64,000 nt of DNA. Source: Streptomyces ficellus. GTDB taxonomy: Bacteria > Actinomycetota > Actinomycetes > Streptomycetales > Streptomycetaceae. The stretch lies in assembly GCF_009739905.1 (NCBI RefSeq), contig NZ_CP034279.1, forward strand, positions 2,728,001 to 2,792,000, read 5' to 3'. Under the pieces are notes generated by a model that saw only the letters and a program-made list of their open reading frames with translations, was not told where the DNA came from and did no database searches. A program made the translations under genes and the position numbers. This document shows, piece by piece, positions 63,725 through 64,000 of the stretch; the stretch's first letter is position 1, and every line of letters starts with the position of its first letter.

Positions 63725-64000
63725 TTACTGTGCGGGGGCGGTGAGGGTGGGGCCGAGGAGCCAGGTGGCGATCTCGCGGATCGCCCCGGCGCCTCCGGGG
63801 GTGGCGGTGACGGCGCGGGCGGCGGCCCGGACGGAGTCGTGGGCGCTCGCGACCGCGACGGGCCAGCCGGCGAGCCCGAAGCAGGGCAGGTCGTTGACGT
63901 CGTTGCCGGCGTAGAGCACCCGGCCGGGGTCGACGCCGTGGTCGTCGCACCACTGCTTGAGCGCCAGGTCCTTGCGGTCGACGCCGTGCAGGACGGGGAC
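63725..64000 (-). CDS. HAD phosphatase domain, C-terminal part (5' end outside window)
   Basis: The last ~91 residues of a KdsC-like HAD phosphatase: LKQWCDDHGVDPGRVLYAGNDVNDLPCF gives the motif IV aspartates, then GWPVAVASAHDSVRAAARAVT and GGAGAIREIATWLL. Eleven bases before the NeuB-type gene. Such domains follow CMP-nonulosonate cytidylyltransferases, so this may be the tail of a two-domain enzyme that removes the 9-phosphate and activates the sugar. Confidence 0.8.
   Translation of the reverse strand, partial: VPVLHGVDRKDLALKQWCDDHGVDPGRVLYAGNDVNDLPCFGLAGWPVAVASAHDSVRAAARAVTATPGGAGAIREIATWLLGPTLTAPAQ

Overview
This window is a very GC-rich stretch of chromosome from a Streptomyces or a close relative. 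The signs are third-position GC bias, many GTG starts, several leaderless genes, an AfsQ1/AfsQ2 system, a LAXTG sortase substrate and an MmpB-like small membrane protein. As I remember it (not checked by search), gene content and order follow the Streptomyces coelicolor core region from about SCO496x (ilvA, metB) down to SCO488x (cell-wall glycopolymer genes). It is therefore core chromosome rather than a mobile island. I see no rRNA, tRNA, CRISPR array, insertion sequence or phage.

Layout. 1-11000: end of greA, a drug-type ABC exporter pair, ilvA, a MarR regulator, a sigma-like/membrane protein pair, metB, msrA, and an ABC-F ATPase preceded by an eight-codon upstream ORF with competing hairpins. 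11000-19250: a lipoprotein L,D-transpeptidase, a LAXTG surface protein, hutH, a diguanylate cyclase, an enoyl-CoA hydratase, the adenylate cyclase cya and birA. 19350-27000: acyl-CoA carboxylase genes (pccB, its epsilon subunit, the biotinylated accA2), interrupted by an SGNH hydrolase/TetR pair and a scarred stretch, then mmpB under a perfect MacR box, then maf. 27000-40700: a TetR regulator, a DeoR regulator, LpdA, purine nucleoside phosphorylase, a phosphosugar mutase, deoC with two aldehyde dehydrogenase genes, and uridine kinase. 40800-45400: sigQ, afsQ1, afsQ2 and a lipoprotein, with an AfsQ1 box between sigQ and afsQ1. 45900-60000: adenosine deaminase, LysR/MFS pair, a second L,D-transpeptidase, an ECF sigma factor, deoA, cdd and a nucleoside ABC importer with its binding lipoprotein. 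60150-64000: an M20 amidohydrolase and the start of a nonulosonic-acid (teichulosonic acid type) cell-wall polymer operon.

How the genes work together. The dominant theme of the right half is nucleoside salvage and catabolism. A BmpA/NupOPQ-type importer brings nucleosides in; Cdd and Add deaminate them; DeoA and the purine nucleoside phosphorylase split off the base; a PGM2-like mutase probably moves the phosphate from C1 to C5; DeoC cleaves deoxyribose-5-phosphate; an adjacent aldehyde dehydrogenase could remove the acetaldehyde; Udk salvages uridine. These genes are scattered over about 29 kb in six transcription units. Each unit carries the same 12-bp palindrome (CTACGCGCGTAG, four exact copies and two variants) at its promoter. 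I read this as one operator of a local regulon, and the DeoR-family gene at 27714-28670 is the nearest candidate repressor. This is the most interesting result of the window, together with the ABC-F attenuator and the possible non-canonical start of the importer ATPase.
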